From: Candidatus Buchananbacteria bacterium
Lineage (GTDB): Bacteria > Patescibacteriota > Patescibacteriia > 2-01-FULL-39-33
NCBI GenBank assembly: GCA_017992755.1
Contig: JAGONZ010000002.1
Coordinates: 1-36,011, forward strand
Reading direction: 5' to 3'
DNA length: 36,011 nucleotides
Shown here: positions 7,305 to 15,325 of the stretch, in pieces
Layout of the letters: each line of letters starts with the position of its first letter
How positions within the stretch are numbered: the first letter of the stretch is position 1
Notes under the pieces: model-generated
Database searches by the model: none
What the model was told of the DNA's origin: nothing
The model's input: the letters and a program-made list of their open reading frames with translations, nothing else
Position numbers and translations under genes: made by a program

Positions 7305-8432
7305 ATGAAATTCTCCTGCACCCAAGAAAATTTTCAACAAGGTTTAAGTATTGTCAGTCATCTAGCGGGACGTAATGCTAATCTTGCTATTCTTTCAAAT
7401 ATTTTAATTTGTGTTCAGGATAAATTAGTAACCTTAAGTGCAACTAATCTTGAGATTGGAGTTAGTACTCAAGTTCGAGCATCAGTAGAAACTGAGGGGT
7501 CACTAGCAGTTGATGCTCGCCTACTCGCTGAATATGTTAACCTTCTTCCTCGAGAGCGGATTGAACTTGAAGTAATTGACGGAGAGTTATTTATTTCTTG
7601 TGGTTCACACCATACAAAAATCAAAGGAGTTGATGCTACTGACTTTCCATTACTCCCAACAATTAGCCGCGAACAACCTTTTATTGTGAGTCCTTTAGAA
7701 TTACGGGATGGAATTCAAAAAGTAGCTTTTGCGGCCGCGCATTTAGAAACTCGACCTCAGATTTCCGGTGTGTGTTTAAATTTTTCTAAGAATAAGTTAA
7801 TTACCGCCGCCACTGATGGGTATCGATTAGCTGAATATCAAATTACTCGAGCGGATGAAGTGGTGGCTGACCAAAAAGTAATTGTGCCGGCGAAGACACT
7901 TCAAGAAATTAGTCGAATTATTGGCGTCTTTAAAGATATTGACGCTACTCACCAACTTGAGTTATATGTAACTGATAATCAATTATTAGCTTCATATAAT
8001 GGTACAGAATTAATTTCACGGTTAATTGAAGGTAATTACCCTGAATATGAAGCAAGTTTCCCTGAGCGGATTGAAACAAATGTGATTGTGCCAACTGACG
8101 CCTTTATAAAAGCGGTTAAAACTGTGGGTTTATTTACTCAGTTAGGAGTCCAGGATATTCGCTTAGAGTTACAAGCCCCAGATTCAGTGATGGTGAGCGC
8201 CTCATCGGTGACGAGTGGTGAAAGTCAGGTTCAACTAAGCGCCCAAACTAATAATAATCTAATTGTAATTCTTAATTACCGGTTTTTATTGGATGGCCTT
8301 CAAAATTGTTCTAGTGATGAAATTAGCCTAGAATTTACAACTCCAAACGATCCATGTCTCCTTAAACCACAAGGGAGTGATGTATATCGGTATATTATTA
8401 TGCCGATTAAACAAGATGTAGTGGTTGGCTAG
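7305..8432 (+). CDS. dnaN: DNA polymerase III beta subunit (sliding clamp)
   Basis: 375 residues with three repeated clamp folds. It starts MKFSCTQENFQQGLSIVSHL, has the family motifs LSILSNI-like (LAILSNILICV), AATDGYRLAEY at the first/second domain junction and a C-terminal VYRYIIMPIKQ, where most clamps end in YxIMPMRL; here nine extra residues follow MPI. Two copies form a ring around DNA that tethers the polymerase. No Shine-Dalgarno is visible. recF and gyrB, often next in line, are absent; instead a convergent PBP gene follows. Confidence 0.97.
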   Translation: MKFSCTQENFQQGLSIVSHLAGRNANLAILSNILICVQDKLVTLSATNLEIGVSTQVRASVETEGSLAVDARLLAEYVNLLPRERIELEVIDGELFISCGSHHTKIKGVDATDFPLLPTISREQPFIVSPLELRDGIQKVAFAAAHLETRPQISGVCLNFSKNKLITAATDGYRLAEYQITRADEVVADQKVIVPAKTLQEISRIIGVFKDIDATHQLELYVTDNQLLASYNGTELISRLIEGNYPEYEASFPERIETNVIVPTDAFIKAVKTVGLFTQLGVQDIRLELQAPDSVMVSASSVTSGESQVQLSAQTNNNLIVILNYRFLLDGLQNCSSDEISLEFTTPNDPCLLKPQGSDVYRYIIMPIKQDVVVG

Positions 8433-8470
8433 TATATAGTAAAGTAGGTTAGGGGGGGATTTAATTTTTT

Positions 8471-8557
8471 GTCATCCCCGCGGCGGCGGGGATCTCCTAA
8501 TTTCGTGTTTATTAATAAATGTGTACCAGTGAGATCCCCGGCTAAACCGGGGATGAC
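8471..8557 (-). repeat. Repeat family A, copy 1 (87-base palindromic element)
   Basis: The element runs from gtcatccccgcggcggcggg to ccggctaaaccggggatgac. Each end folds into its own hairpin (ATCCCCGC/GCGGGGAT and ATCCCCGG/CCGGGGAT), and the outer nine bases are inverted copies of each other. It is the reverse complement of the 87-base element at 15171-15257. No coding capacity; it looks like a REP/MITE-type non-autonomous repeat. Confidence 0.85.
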
Positions 8558-8583
8558 AAAAAAGTGTAGTAATAATACTAAAT

Positions 8584-8612
8584 AAAAACACCTACTTTAT
8601 GTAGGTGTTTTT
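8584..8612. terminator. Bidirectional terminator between dnaN and PBP1A gene
   Basis: Perfect 12-bp stem aaaaacacctac / gtaggtgttttt with a five-base loop tttat. A and T runs flank it, so it can work for both convergent genes. Confidence 0.85.
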
Positions 8613-8624
8613 ATTATCAAATTT

Positions 8625-11486
8625 CTATTTGATAATTACTGTTAAAGTTTCGGATTGGTACCGTTTACCTGTATTAGTAAAGAGATACGCGTAAATCTGG
8701 TAAGTTCCGGGTCCAGGATTTTGATTCCAGGTGAAGCGAGGGTTGGAGTTAGGATTGTCACTATTCCCTAAATATTGCTCTGTGCCTGAACCTTGCTGGC
8801 GGAAATATACGTCAATCTTTTTAATTGACGAACCATTACTTAATTGTGCTCGGAGTTCAGTTGGGAAGTTACTAATAGTGGTATTTTTACCTGGCTGTGT
8901 CCAAGATAATTGTGGAGTGACAGTATTTGGGTTATTAATGGTGATTGTAACTGTATTTTCAGCTCGATTTCCAAATTCATCTTTCACTACCACACGCAGT
9001 GTTTGACTACCATTAGCAACTTCATCGAGGGGTAATGTTACTGTTTGGTTATTAGTGTTCCGTAAGAGTTCAGATCCAATATAATACTCAATCGTCGAAA
9101 TTGAACGCGGAGCACTGGCATTGATTTGAACTTTTAATTGGCTGTCACTAATGGTTTGGTTGGCGCTTGGGCTAATAATACTGACTTGTGGCTGGTCTTC
9201 AGGGCGGTGCGCATCATCATACTCAGTTGGAATAACTTCTGAACTAGTGCCAGTCGCCATTCCACGGGCGGCTGCCCAACGATCAATAGCTGACTGCCAG
9301 TTGTAATACTGAGGGTCGTTTTGGGGGTTGGTTGGTGTTGGACCCCGTGGATCATCCTTATCAATATAATAGAGGATGGTTTTGTAATCCCGCGTAATAA
9401 TTTCTCGAGTAGTTTCTGGTGGGGTGTATTGGGTGGCTAGTTTACCTGATACTGTATCAATCTTAACAATTTTTTCACCACCAACTTGGCCATCAAGCAC
9501 CGCTTTGCCGGTGGTTACTGGTTGTGGTTTAGTAAATTGCTCGGCGGGAGTACCACTAAGTGCAGTGCGCATAAATTGATTCCAAATTGGGGCGGCAATA
9601 ATACTACCATCAGCCCCTCGTTTCATTTCTTTATTATCACTGTTACCCACCCAGACGCCTGTTACTAGGCTTGGGGTGTAACCCATTGTCCAAGCGTCAT
9701 GATAATCGTTTGTAGTGCCCGTTTTGGCGGCTACAGGGCGATCTGGGAGTGTGAGCTTGCCACGCGCACCGAAGATAAATGCCCGGGCTCCATCATCTGA
9801 TAATACGTCAGTTGTTTGACGGGCAATTTCTGGGTCTAGGACTTGGTCAGCTTTATCTTTGTATTCAAATAAAACTTCACCGCGCTTATCCTCAATTTTC
9901 AAGATCGGAGCAATTTGATGATGAGTGCCTTCCTGAGCTAGAGCTCCATAAGCACTAGTGTGTTCCAAGAGTTTAACTTCACCGCCACCCAACACAATTG
10001 CTAGTCCAAAGCGGTTGCGATCGCCGAACGTGGTATACCCGAGTTTTTCAGCTAAATCAAGAACAGTATTAATGCCGGTTAGGTAAGTAATTTTAACAGC
10101 GGGGATATTAAGTGAACCAGCTAACGCTTTACGCAAGCTGACGGGACCATTTTCGGCTAAGTTATAATTTTTTGGTTCGTAGGGTTGGCTGCCCGTAGTA
10201 TCAAAATTAGTATTTACGTCATAGACAATCGTATTTGGGGTGTACCCCTTAGCAAAAGCGGCTGTATACACGATTGGTTTAAATGATGAACCTGGTTGCC
10301 GTGGTCGAACCGCGACGTTTACCTGGCCGTCAATATCGTCGTTGAAATAATCAGCGGAACCGACCATTGCTAATATTTGACCAGTTTTAGGATCAATGGC
10401 GACCAAAGATGCGTTGGCGAACCCATATTTCGGACCATTTGTTTCCACGCCAACCTTAACTGCTTCCTCAGCTAATTTTTGTTTATCAAGATCAAGGCTG
10501 GTATACACCTTAAGTCCTTCTTGAGTGATAAAATCTTCCCCGTATTGCTCCGAGAGTAATTCTCGAATATACATGACAAAGTGTGGGGCGGTAATTGATT
10601 CTTGTAATGGCTTAAAGGTAATCTTTTCTTGCTTTGCGGCTTCAGCTTGGTCTTTAGTGACATACCCAAGATCGGCCATAGAGTCCAAAATATAGCGTTG
10701 GCGGACAAGTAAACGATCTTTATTTGAACCGTAAGGTGAATAAAACGTTGGTGCTTGGGGAATAGCGGCTAAGATGGCAGCCTCACCTAAAGTTAGATCT
10801 TTAGATGACTTACCAAAGTAAGATTGCGAAGCAGCTTCGATGCCGTAAATAACGGAGCCGTACGGAATTTCATTGAAGTACATTTGTAAAATCTCGTCTT
10901 TGGAGAATTTACGTTCGATTTGATATGACAGTAAGATTTCTTTGACTTTGCGAGTATAGGTTTTCTCGTTGGTGAGAATGGCGTTTTTAACAAATTGTTG
11001 GGTAAGCGTTGAACCACCAACTTTACTGCCAGTAGTAACGTTTTTAATTACTGATCGCAGCATTCCAGTAATACTAATGCCGCGATGGGTATAAAAGTTC
11101 CGATCTTCAGCGGCGAGCGTGGCTTTTTGAGCGTAATCAGGAATTTGGTCCAAGTTGATTAAGCTGCGCTTAATATCACCGTGAATATCATAGAGGACAG
11201 TTTGGCCGGTGCGGTCATAAATCTTAGTGCTAACCGTTAATGAGCGGTCAATAACACCTTGAGGATTTGGTAAATCACGCGACACCCACGCCAGGCCAAT
11301 AAAAACTGTCACTACAAAGACCCCAAGTCCAATACTGCCCAAAGTCAGAATTGAAGTTAGTAATTGGCGCTTATTAACGGCGTACCCATCGCGGCGTCGG
11401 CGCAGTGATGGCCGCTGTCTTGGAGTTTGTGGTACATAATTTGGGTGGCGCCAGTCCTGCGATGGGGTGAGACGTTCGTTAGGCAT
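8625..11486 (-). CDS. Class A penicillin-binding protein (PBP1A type) with C-terminal Ig-like domains
   Basis: 953 residues. A basic cytoplasmic start is followed by one membrane anchor (about 40-66), a GT51 transglycosylase domain with EDRNFYTHRG (catalytic Glu127) and GGSTLTQQFVKN, then a transpeptidase with SSFK (nucleophile Ser400), AGSLN and KTGTTN (588-590). All catalytic motifs are present, so it should both polymerise and crosslink peptidoglycan outside the membrane. After about residue 760 two Ig-like/Big-type domains follow (QVSIISPSANQTISDSQLKV and a second starting PQLSWTQPGKNTTISN), longer than a minimal PBP1A. It starts two bases after the ATP-grasp gene and ends the yebC operon. 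Confidence 0.95.
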   Translation of the reverse strand: MPNERLTPSQDWRHPNYVPQTPRQRPSLRRRRDGYAVNKRQLLTSILTLGSIGLGVFVVTVFIGLAWVSRDLPNPQGVIDRSLTVSTKIYDRTGQTVLYDIHGDIKRSLINLDQIPDYAQKATLAAEDRNFYTHRGISITGMLRSVIKNVTTGSKVGGSTLTQQFVKNAILTNEKTYTRKVKEILLSYQIERKFSKDEILQMYFNEIPYGSVIYGIEAASQSYFGKSSKDLTLGEAAILAAIPQAPTFYSPYGSNKDRLLVRQRYILDSMADLGYVTKDQAEAAKQEKITFKPLQESITAPHFVMYIRELLSEQYGEDFITQEGLKVYTSLDLDKQKLAEEAVKVGVETNGPKYGFANASLVAIDPKTGQILAMVGSADYFNDDIDGQVNVAVRPRQPGSSFKPIVYTAAFAKGYTPNTIVYDVNTNFDTTGSQPYEPKNYNLAENGPVSLRKALAGSLNIPAVKITYLTGINTVLDLAEKLGYTTFGDRNRFGLAIVLGGGEVKLLEHTSAYGALAQEGTHHQIAPILKIEDKRGEVLFEYKDKADQVLDPEIARQTTDVLSDDGARAFIFGARGKLTLPDRPVAAKTGTTNDYHDAWTMGYTPSLVTGVWVGNSDNKEMKRGADGSIIAAPIWNQFMRTALSGTPAEQFTKPQPVTTGKAVLDGQVGGEKIVKIDTVSGKLATQYTPPETTREIITRDYKTILYYIDKDDPRGPTPTNPQNDPQYYNWQSAIDRWAAARGMATGTSSEVIPTEYDDAHRPEDQPQVSIISPSANQTISDSQLKVQINASAPRSISTIEYYIGSELLRNTNNQTVTLPLDEVANGSQTLRVVVKDEFGNRAENTVTITINNPNTVTPQLSWTQPGKNTTISNFPTELRAQLSNGSSIKKIDVYFRQQGSGTEQYLGNSDNPNSNPRFTWNQNPGPGTYQIYAYLFTNTGKRYQSETLTVIIK

Positions 11487-11488
11487 AA

Positions 11489-12778
11489 TTATTTTTTTGT
11501 ATGATGACGTCGAATGACGAAATCAAGACTTTTTTCAATTTTTCTAATATTTGATAATAATTCTGACCGGGAATCAGCAATAACGTTAAATGAGCAAATG
11601 TAGGTGTGGCCAAATTTTGAAAAGCCCACCTGATCCCCTGGCTTCTTTTGTTGCTTGGATCGGAGCACTGATGAGCGTTCGGAATTTTTCTTAAAACCCT
11701 TGATTGATACCAGGGTCCCCTTTTGTAGTGGCCAGAATTTTAGAAAGGCAGTGTAGCGTTTTTGGCGCTGCTTAAGGTCTGGCTTTTTGCCGAGACGGAT
11801 CAGGATATCATTCATGTGGTGCTTAATCCCATAGGCATCATCAAGAATCTCATCCCGGAAACCGCCCGTGCGGGCTGCAATTTCGACAATCTTAAACCCT
11901 TTTTTGGTGCGGTAGAATTCTGCATGGGCAGTACATGAGCGCAGACCGAGTGCATAAATCCCCTGCATAATTACTGAACGGGCTTGTTCAATGTCGGCTG
12001 GATCAAGGCCTGATGGGGTAATTTGCGAATACATAAAGAAATCATCGTGGCCAATGTCTTTGCCGGTTTTAATTTCAATAATCGGGGTGTAATAACAAAA
12101 ACCCAAGGAGTTTACATACACATCAAGTGAATATAATTCCCCCTCAATTAAGCGCTCAACTAAAATCTTTGGCTCATGTTCAACGTGTTTCTGTTTGTAT
12201 AAGAGTTGAATTTTACTAATTACTGTATCTAAAGTGCTTTTAAGTTCTTCGCGATCGTAGCAGTTAATTACTAATTGGCTCTGAGCAAGGGACGCTGGTT
12301 TGACGACGCATGGGAATTTCACGTACTGCTCAATCGCATCAAGCGTGCGCTTGTTGCTGTCGGCAACGATCATATAGCGCGGGGACAGTTTAGGAATGTA
12401 TTTGCGAAAGGCTTTGCGCATTTCAACCTTATCCGTGGCGATCATCAGTGACCGTGGGGTTGGGTTTTTGAGGTACGGAAATAATGATGTCAGCCGACCA
12501 TAGAGTGGCATCATGTTTTCTGATTTAGAAACGATGGCGGCAATGTCGTTTTTAATCGGCAGAAGTTGGCGTTCAACTAAATCCGTGCGCAATAAATTAG
12601 TTCTAAATAAAAAATCAAGTTCATCTAGGATTTCCTTCTCAATCTTCTCGTGTGAAGTTGTGAGTAGGGCAATCCGGAAGGGTTGTTTGAGGTGTTTTTC
12701 TAAATCATACACCCCCTGGATGTGTTTCTTGGTGATCTTACCCAAGAATAGAATGATGTCTTTTTTGGAATCTTTCAT
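11489..12778 (-). CDS. ATP-grasp domain protein of unknown substrate
   Basis: 429 residues. The centre has ATP-grasp features: FPCVVKPASLAQSQLVI (ATP-binding lysine strand and loop), ILVERLIEGELYSLDVYV, and the metal-binding end HAEFYRTKKGFKIVEIAARTGGF (E...E..AR-G). This resembles the carbamoyl-phosphate-synthetase-like or amino-acid ligase branch, which joins a carboxylate to an amine through an acyl phosphate. The N-terminal 100 residues look like a Rossmann pre-ATP-grasp region. The substrate cannot be read. Its ATG overlaps the ruvC stop by four bases (ATGA), and the PBP1A gene starts two bases after its stop, so it sits between recombination and wall genes. Confidence 0.75.
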   Translation of the reverse strand: MKDSKKDIILFLGKITKKHIQGVYDLEKHLKQPFRIALLTTSHEKIEKEILDELDFLFRTNLLRTDLVERQLLPIKNDIAAIVSKSENMMPLYGRLTSLFPYLKNPTPRSLMIATDKVEMRKAFRKYIPKLSPRYMIVADSNKRTLDAIEQYVKFPCVVKPASLAQSQLVINCYDREELKSTLDTVISKIQLLYKQKHVEHEPKILVERLIEGELYSLDVYVNSLGFCYYTPIIEIKTGKDIGHDDFFMYSQITPSGLDPADIEQARSVIMQGIYALGLRSCTAHAEFYRTKKGFKIVEIAARTGGFRDEILDDAYGIKHHMNDILIRLGKKPDLKQRQKRYTAFLKFWPLQKGTLVSIKGFKKNSERSSVLRSKQQKKPGDQVGFSKFGHTYICSFNVIADSRSELLSNIRKIEKSLDFVIRRHHTKK

Positions 12779-13263
12779 AGAATTACATTACTGCCAGCAA
12801 TGGCGATCGCGAGCGCGTCGGCGGCATCATCAGGTTGAGGAATTGTTTCTAATTTAAGTAATAATTTAACCATTTGTTGGACTTGTTTTTTATCGGCTTT
12901 TCCAAACCCAGTAACGGTTTGCTTAACTTGCAGCGGCGTCAATTCGTGAATTGGAATTTGGTGGCGACCAGCAACGAGCAATACAACACCGCGAGCTTGG
13001 GCGACCGTAAAAGCGGTCGTGACATTTTTGGCAAAAAACAATTGTTCGATCACGAGCAGTTCCGGCTGATGCTCTTGAATATGTTGCTCTAACGCAGTTT
13101 CGAGCATCACGAGTCGATTACTCGGCGTTTCGCCCTTGGGGGTTTTGATACTTCCGTAGCTGATCGCTTCGATTCGGGAACCATCAGCTCGAATCACGCC
13201 ATAGCCGGTGTCAGCAATTCCTGGATCAATTCCCAAAATAATTCTCGATGGCTTAACCGGCAT
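12775..13263 (-). CDS. ruvC: Holliday junction resolvase RuvC
   Basis: 162 residues from the ATG at 13261-13263. Conserved catalytic acids are Asp13 in LGIDPG, Glu73 in LVIEQLFF and the aspartate pair in PQPDDAADALAIAI (145-146). RuvC cuts four-way DNA junctions as a dimer, normally with RuvAB, which is not in the window. A longer frame reaches 13335, but the extra residues lie within yebC and lack family similarity. The chosen start overlaps the end of yebC by 11 bases, and the TGA stop overlaps the ATG of the ATP-grasp gene. yebC next to ruvC is a common arrangement. Confidence 0.95.
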   Translation of the reverse strand: MPVKPSRIILGIDPGIADTGYGVIRADGSRIEAISYGSIKTPKGETPSNRLVMLETALEQHIQEHQPELLVIEQLFFAKNVTTAFTVAQARGVVLLVAGRHQIPIHELTPLQVKQTVTGFGKADKKQVQQMVKLLLKLETIPQPDDAADALAIAIAGSNVIL

Positions 13264-13963
13264 TGGTATAAATTTCGCTGACTTCATCCAGAGTTTCAAG
13301 CGCTGCAAATAATTTTTCCAGCCGTTCTTGGTCAAGCTCGCTCAGGCTCACTAATTCTTTCGGAATGTATGCGAGCGAAGCTTCATTAATGGTATGTCCG
13401 GCAGTTTGAATCGCCTGACGGACGACTTGTAAGTCAGTGCTCTCGCAGTAGACGACGGTTACATCATCTCTTTGTATCATATCACGGGCGCCCGCATCGA
13501 TTAAGTGTAATTCTAAGGCTTCATCGAGTTTCGCGGTAATCGTAATCACACCAAGAAGTTCAAACATCCAGCGCACGCTGTTTGGCCCGGCAAGTTGGCC
13601 GCCGTTTTTAGTTAAGGTGTTTTTGACTTCGCTGACCGTACGATTTTTATTGTCGGTAATCGCTTCAATAATCAGGGCGACTTGGTTGGGACCAAACGCT
13701 TCATACACAACACTTTCGAGTTGGGCGTTGCCATCAGTGGCACCGCTGCCGCGCTTAACCGCTCGTTCGATATTGTCTTTGGGCATGTTAGCTTCACGTG
13801 CCTTGTCGATTGCCAAACGCAACGTAAAATTAGCGTCGAGGTCGGCGCCATTGCGAGCCGCAATCGTAATCGCGTTCGCGAGCTTAGTGAAGCTGGCGCT
13901 GCGCTTAGCGTCAGCAGCTGATTTTTGTCGATGGGTCGTGGCCCACTTGCTGTGTCCGGACAT
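13253..13963 (-). CDS. yebC: YebC/PmpR-family regulator (TACO1-like)
   Basis: 236 residues. It opens MSGHSKWATTHRQKSAADAKR (most homologues have GHSKWANIKHRK) and contains the family stretches NMPKDNIERAVKRGSG, YEAFGPNQVALIIEAITDNKNRT and the NGGQLAGPNSVRWMFE block. Members bind DNA or act on translation of difficult peptide stretches. The acidic C-terminal end (LEKLFAALETLDEVSEIYTNAG) is usual. It is first in a probable four-gene operon and has a clear promoter upstream (TTGATT-17-TATACT). Confidence 0.95.
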   Translation of the reverse strand: MSGHSKWATTHRQKSAADAKRSASFTKLANAITIAARNGADLDANFTLRLAIDKAREANMPKDNIERAVKRGSGATDGNAQLESVVYEAFGPNQVALIIEAITDNKNRTVSEVKNTLTKNGGQLAGPNSVRWMFELLGVITITAKLDEALELHLIDAGARDMIQRDDVTVVYCESTDLQVVRQAIQTAGHTINEASLAYIPKELVSLSELDQERLEKLFAALETLDEVSEIYTNAG

Positions 13964-13989
13964 ACTAAATGATAATTAAAAGCCTAGAT

Positions 13990-14018
13990 AGTATACGGCA
14001 ATTTATTTATTTAATCAA
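13990..14018 (-). promoter_or_regulatory. Promoter of the yebC-ruvC-ATP-grasp-PBP operon
   Basis: On the minus strand TTGATT (14018-14013) and TATACT (13995-13990) are 17 bases apart. The transcription start would be about 20 bases before the yebC ATG. Confidence 0.65.
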
Positions 14019-14028
14019 CCCTCCATGA

Positions 14029-14034
14029 TACAAT
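14029..14034 (+). promoter_or_regulatory. -10 box six bases before the isomerase ATG (leaderless start)
   Basis: TACAAT at 14029-14034 leaves six bases before ATG 14041, so transcription would begin at or next to the start codon. No clear -35 is seen in the AT-rich stretch upstream. Confidence 0.5.
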
Positions 14035-14040
14035 GATCAC

Positions 14041-15117
14041 ATGAAATTACTTGATCGGCAATCACTATTTAAAACTGAAGCACTCGCACCACTCGTTGCC
14101 ACGTTGTTCCAGTTTCAAGTTCAACTTGCTAGTGGTTGGAACGCCGCTCAAACAGTTCGCTTGCCGCGCGCACCGCGCTCTCGCCGAATTGTCGTCTGCG
14201 GGATGGGCGGTTCCAATCTAGCCTCAGAAATTGCCCGTGACATTCTCGGTCCTGAGTCACCGTTTGGCTGGGACTTAATCCGCGACTATACAATTCCGAA
14301 TGCCGTTACCAAAGCCGATTTAGTTATTCTTTCGAGCTATTCAGGTACGACCGAAGAAGTATTGGCGTGTTATGAGGCGGCTCGCGCCCGTCGCTTACCA
14401 ATGGTTGTTATTGCCACTGGTGGTGAATTGGTTGATCGCGCCAAAAAGCAGCGCGTACCCCTAATTCTATTAGACGCTGGCACTAACCCATCAATTCAGC
14501 CGCGCTACGGTGTTGCTTTGCAGTTGGGCGCGCTTTTGGGGATGGTGGCGCGCTGGCAGCGTTCATTGATCAACCAACAAGAGCTTAAGGAAACTATTTC
14601 TTATCTTGAGGTCTTGGCTCGTGATGTGTATGGTCCGCAAGTGTCCACTGTTGATAATCCCGCCAAATACGCGGCACAATTATTGGTAAACCGTCTGCCA
14701 TTAGTAATGGCGGCTGAGAGTCTGAGCGGCGTGGCTCATACATTCGCCAATCAAATTAACGAAAGCGCCAAAGTCTTGGCCCACCACCACCTCTTATCTG
14801 AACTCAACCACCACTTGCTTGAGGGGTTACAGTTGCCAGGGCCGAGTCACAATCAATTACTGGCGCTGTTTTTAACCACCGATCAATATTCACGACGAAT
14901 CCAGCAGCGAGTTAAGGTGACGCAGTCGGTATTGGAAAAACAACAGATCCCTTATCTCGAAGTTTCGATTGATGGCAAAAGTCCCTTAGCGGTGGCGCTT
15001 GAAGGGCTGTTGTTCGCCAGTTGGACCAGTTTATATTTGGCACTATTACTAGAACAAAACCCAACAGATATTCCGTGGGTGAAGTATTTTAAGAAGGAGC
15101 TAGGGAAGAAATCGTAA
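14041..15117 (+). CDS. Bifunctional phosphoglucose/phosphomannose isomerase (SIS domain)
   Basis: 358 residues. The N-terminal SIS domain shows RIVVCGMGGSNLASEIARDIL and LVILSSYSGTTEEVLACYEAA, the sugar-phosphate-binding serine loops of PGI/PMI enzymes. The second half has the conserved ANQINESAKVLA, with a catalytic-region glutamate, and SELNHHLLEGL; the end WVKYFKKELGKK is typical of the family. It would interconvert glucose-6-P, fructose-6-P and mannose-6-P, feeding glycolysis and nucleotide-sugar synthesis. It is a single gene with a probable leaderless start, divergent from yebC. Confidence 0.88.
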   Translation: MKLLDRQSLFKTEALAPLVATLFQFQVQLASGWNAAQTVRLPRAPRSRRIVVCGMGGSNLASEIARDILGPESPFGWDLIRDYTIPNAVTKADLVILSSYSGTTEEVLACYEAARARRLPMVVIATGGELVDRAKKQRVPLILLDAGTNPSIQPRYGVALQLGALLGMVARWQRSLINQQELKETISYLEVLARDVYGPQVSTVDNPAKYAAQLLVNRLPLVMAAESLSGVAHTFANQINESAKVLAHHHLLSELNHHLLEGLQLPGPSHNQLLALFLTTDQYSRRIQQRVKVTQSVLEKQQIPYLEVSIDGKSPLAVALEGLLFASWTSLYLALLLEQNPTDIPWVKYFKKELGKKS

Positions 15118-15123
15118 CGCTAA

Positions 15124-15160
15124 ACCCCTCACATAACACCTCCCCTACCTCAGGGGAGGA
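15124..15160 (+). repeat. Repeat family B, copy 2
   Basis: acccctcacataacacct, then cccctacctcaggggagga, shares its first 18 bases with copy 3 except for none seen differing, and has the same CCCCT...AGGGG inverted arms. Confidence 0.7.
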
Positions 15161-15170
15161 TTTGTTTTTT

Positions 15171-15257
15171 GTCATCCCCGGTTTAGCCGGGGATCTCCTC
15201 GTTACGCATTTGTTAATGAGTACGCGATTAGGAGATCCCCGCCGCCGCGGGGATGAC
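15171..15257 (+). repeat. Repeat family A, copy 2 (87-base palindromic element)
   Basis: It has exactly the same length as the element at 8471-8557 and matches its reverse complement at both ends (about 27 bases left and 29 right); most differences lie in the middle. Both terminal hairpins are intact. Confidence 0.85.
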
Positions 15258-15325
15258 AAATTATAAGAGGAATGACAAAGTAGGGTATGTTCCTACCATT
15301 CGCATTATGGTAAGATGGCGACACT

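Larger units (their letters stand above)
15118..15325. other. Repeat-filled intergenic region
   Basis: Two repeats lie side by side here: family B (15124-15160) and family A (15171-15257). The remainder ends in TAAGAT (15311-15316), nine bases before ATG 15326, a possible -10 box. No gene is seen. Confidence 0.6.

Noticed and set aside
13264-13335. Longer N-terminus for RuvC
   Set aside because: The extra 24 residues are in yebC coding sequence, and RuvC homologues start directly before the IDPG strand.
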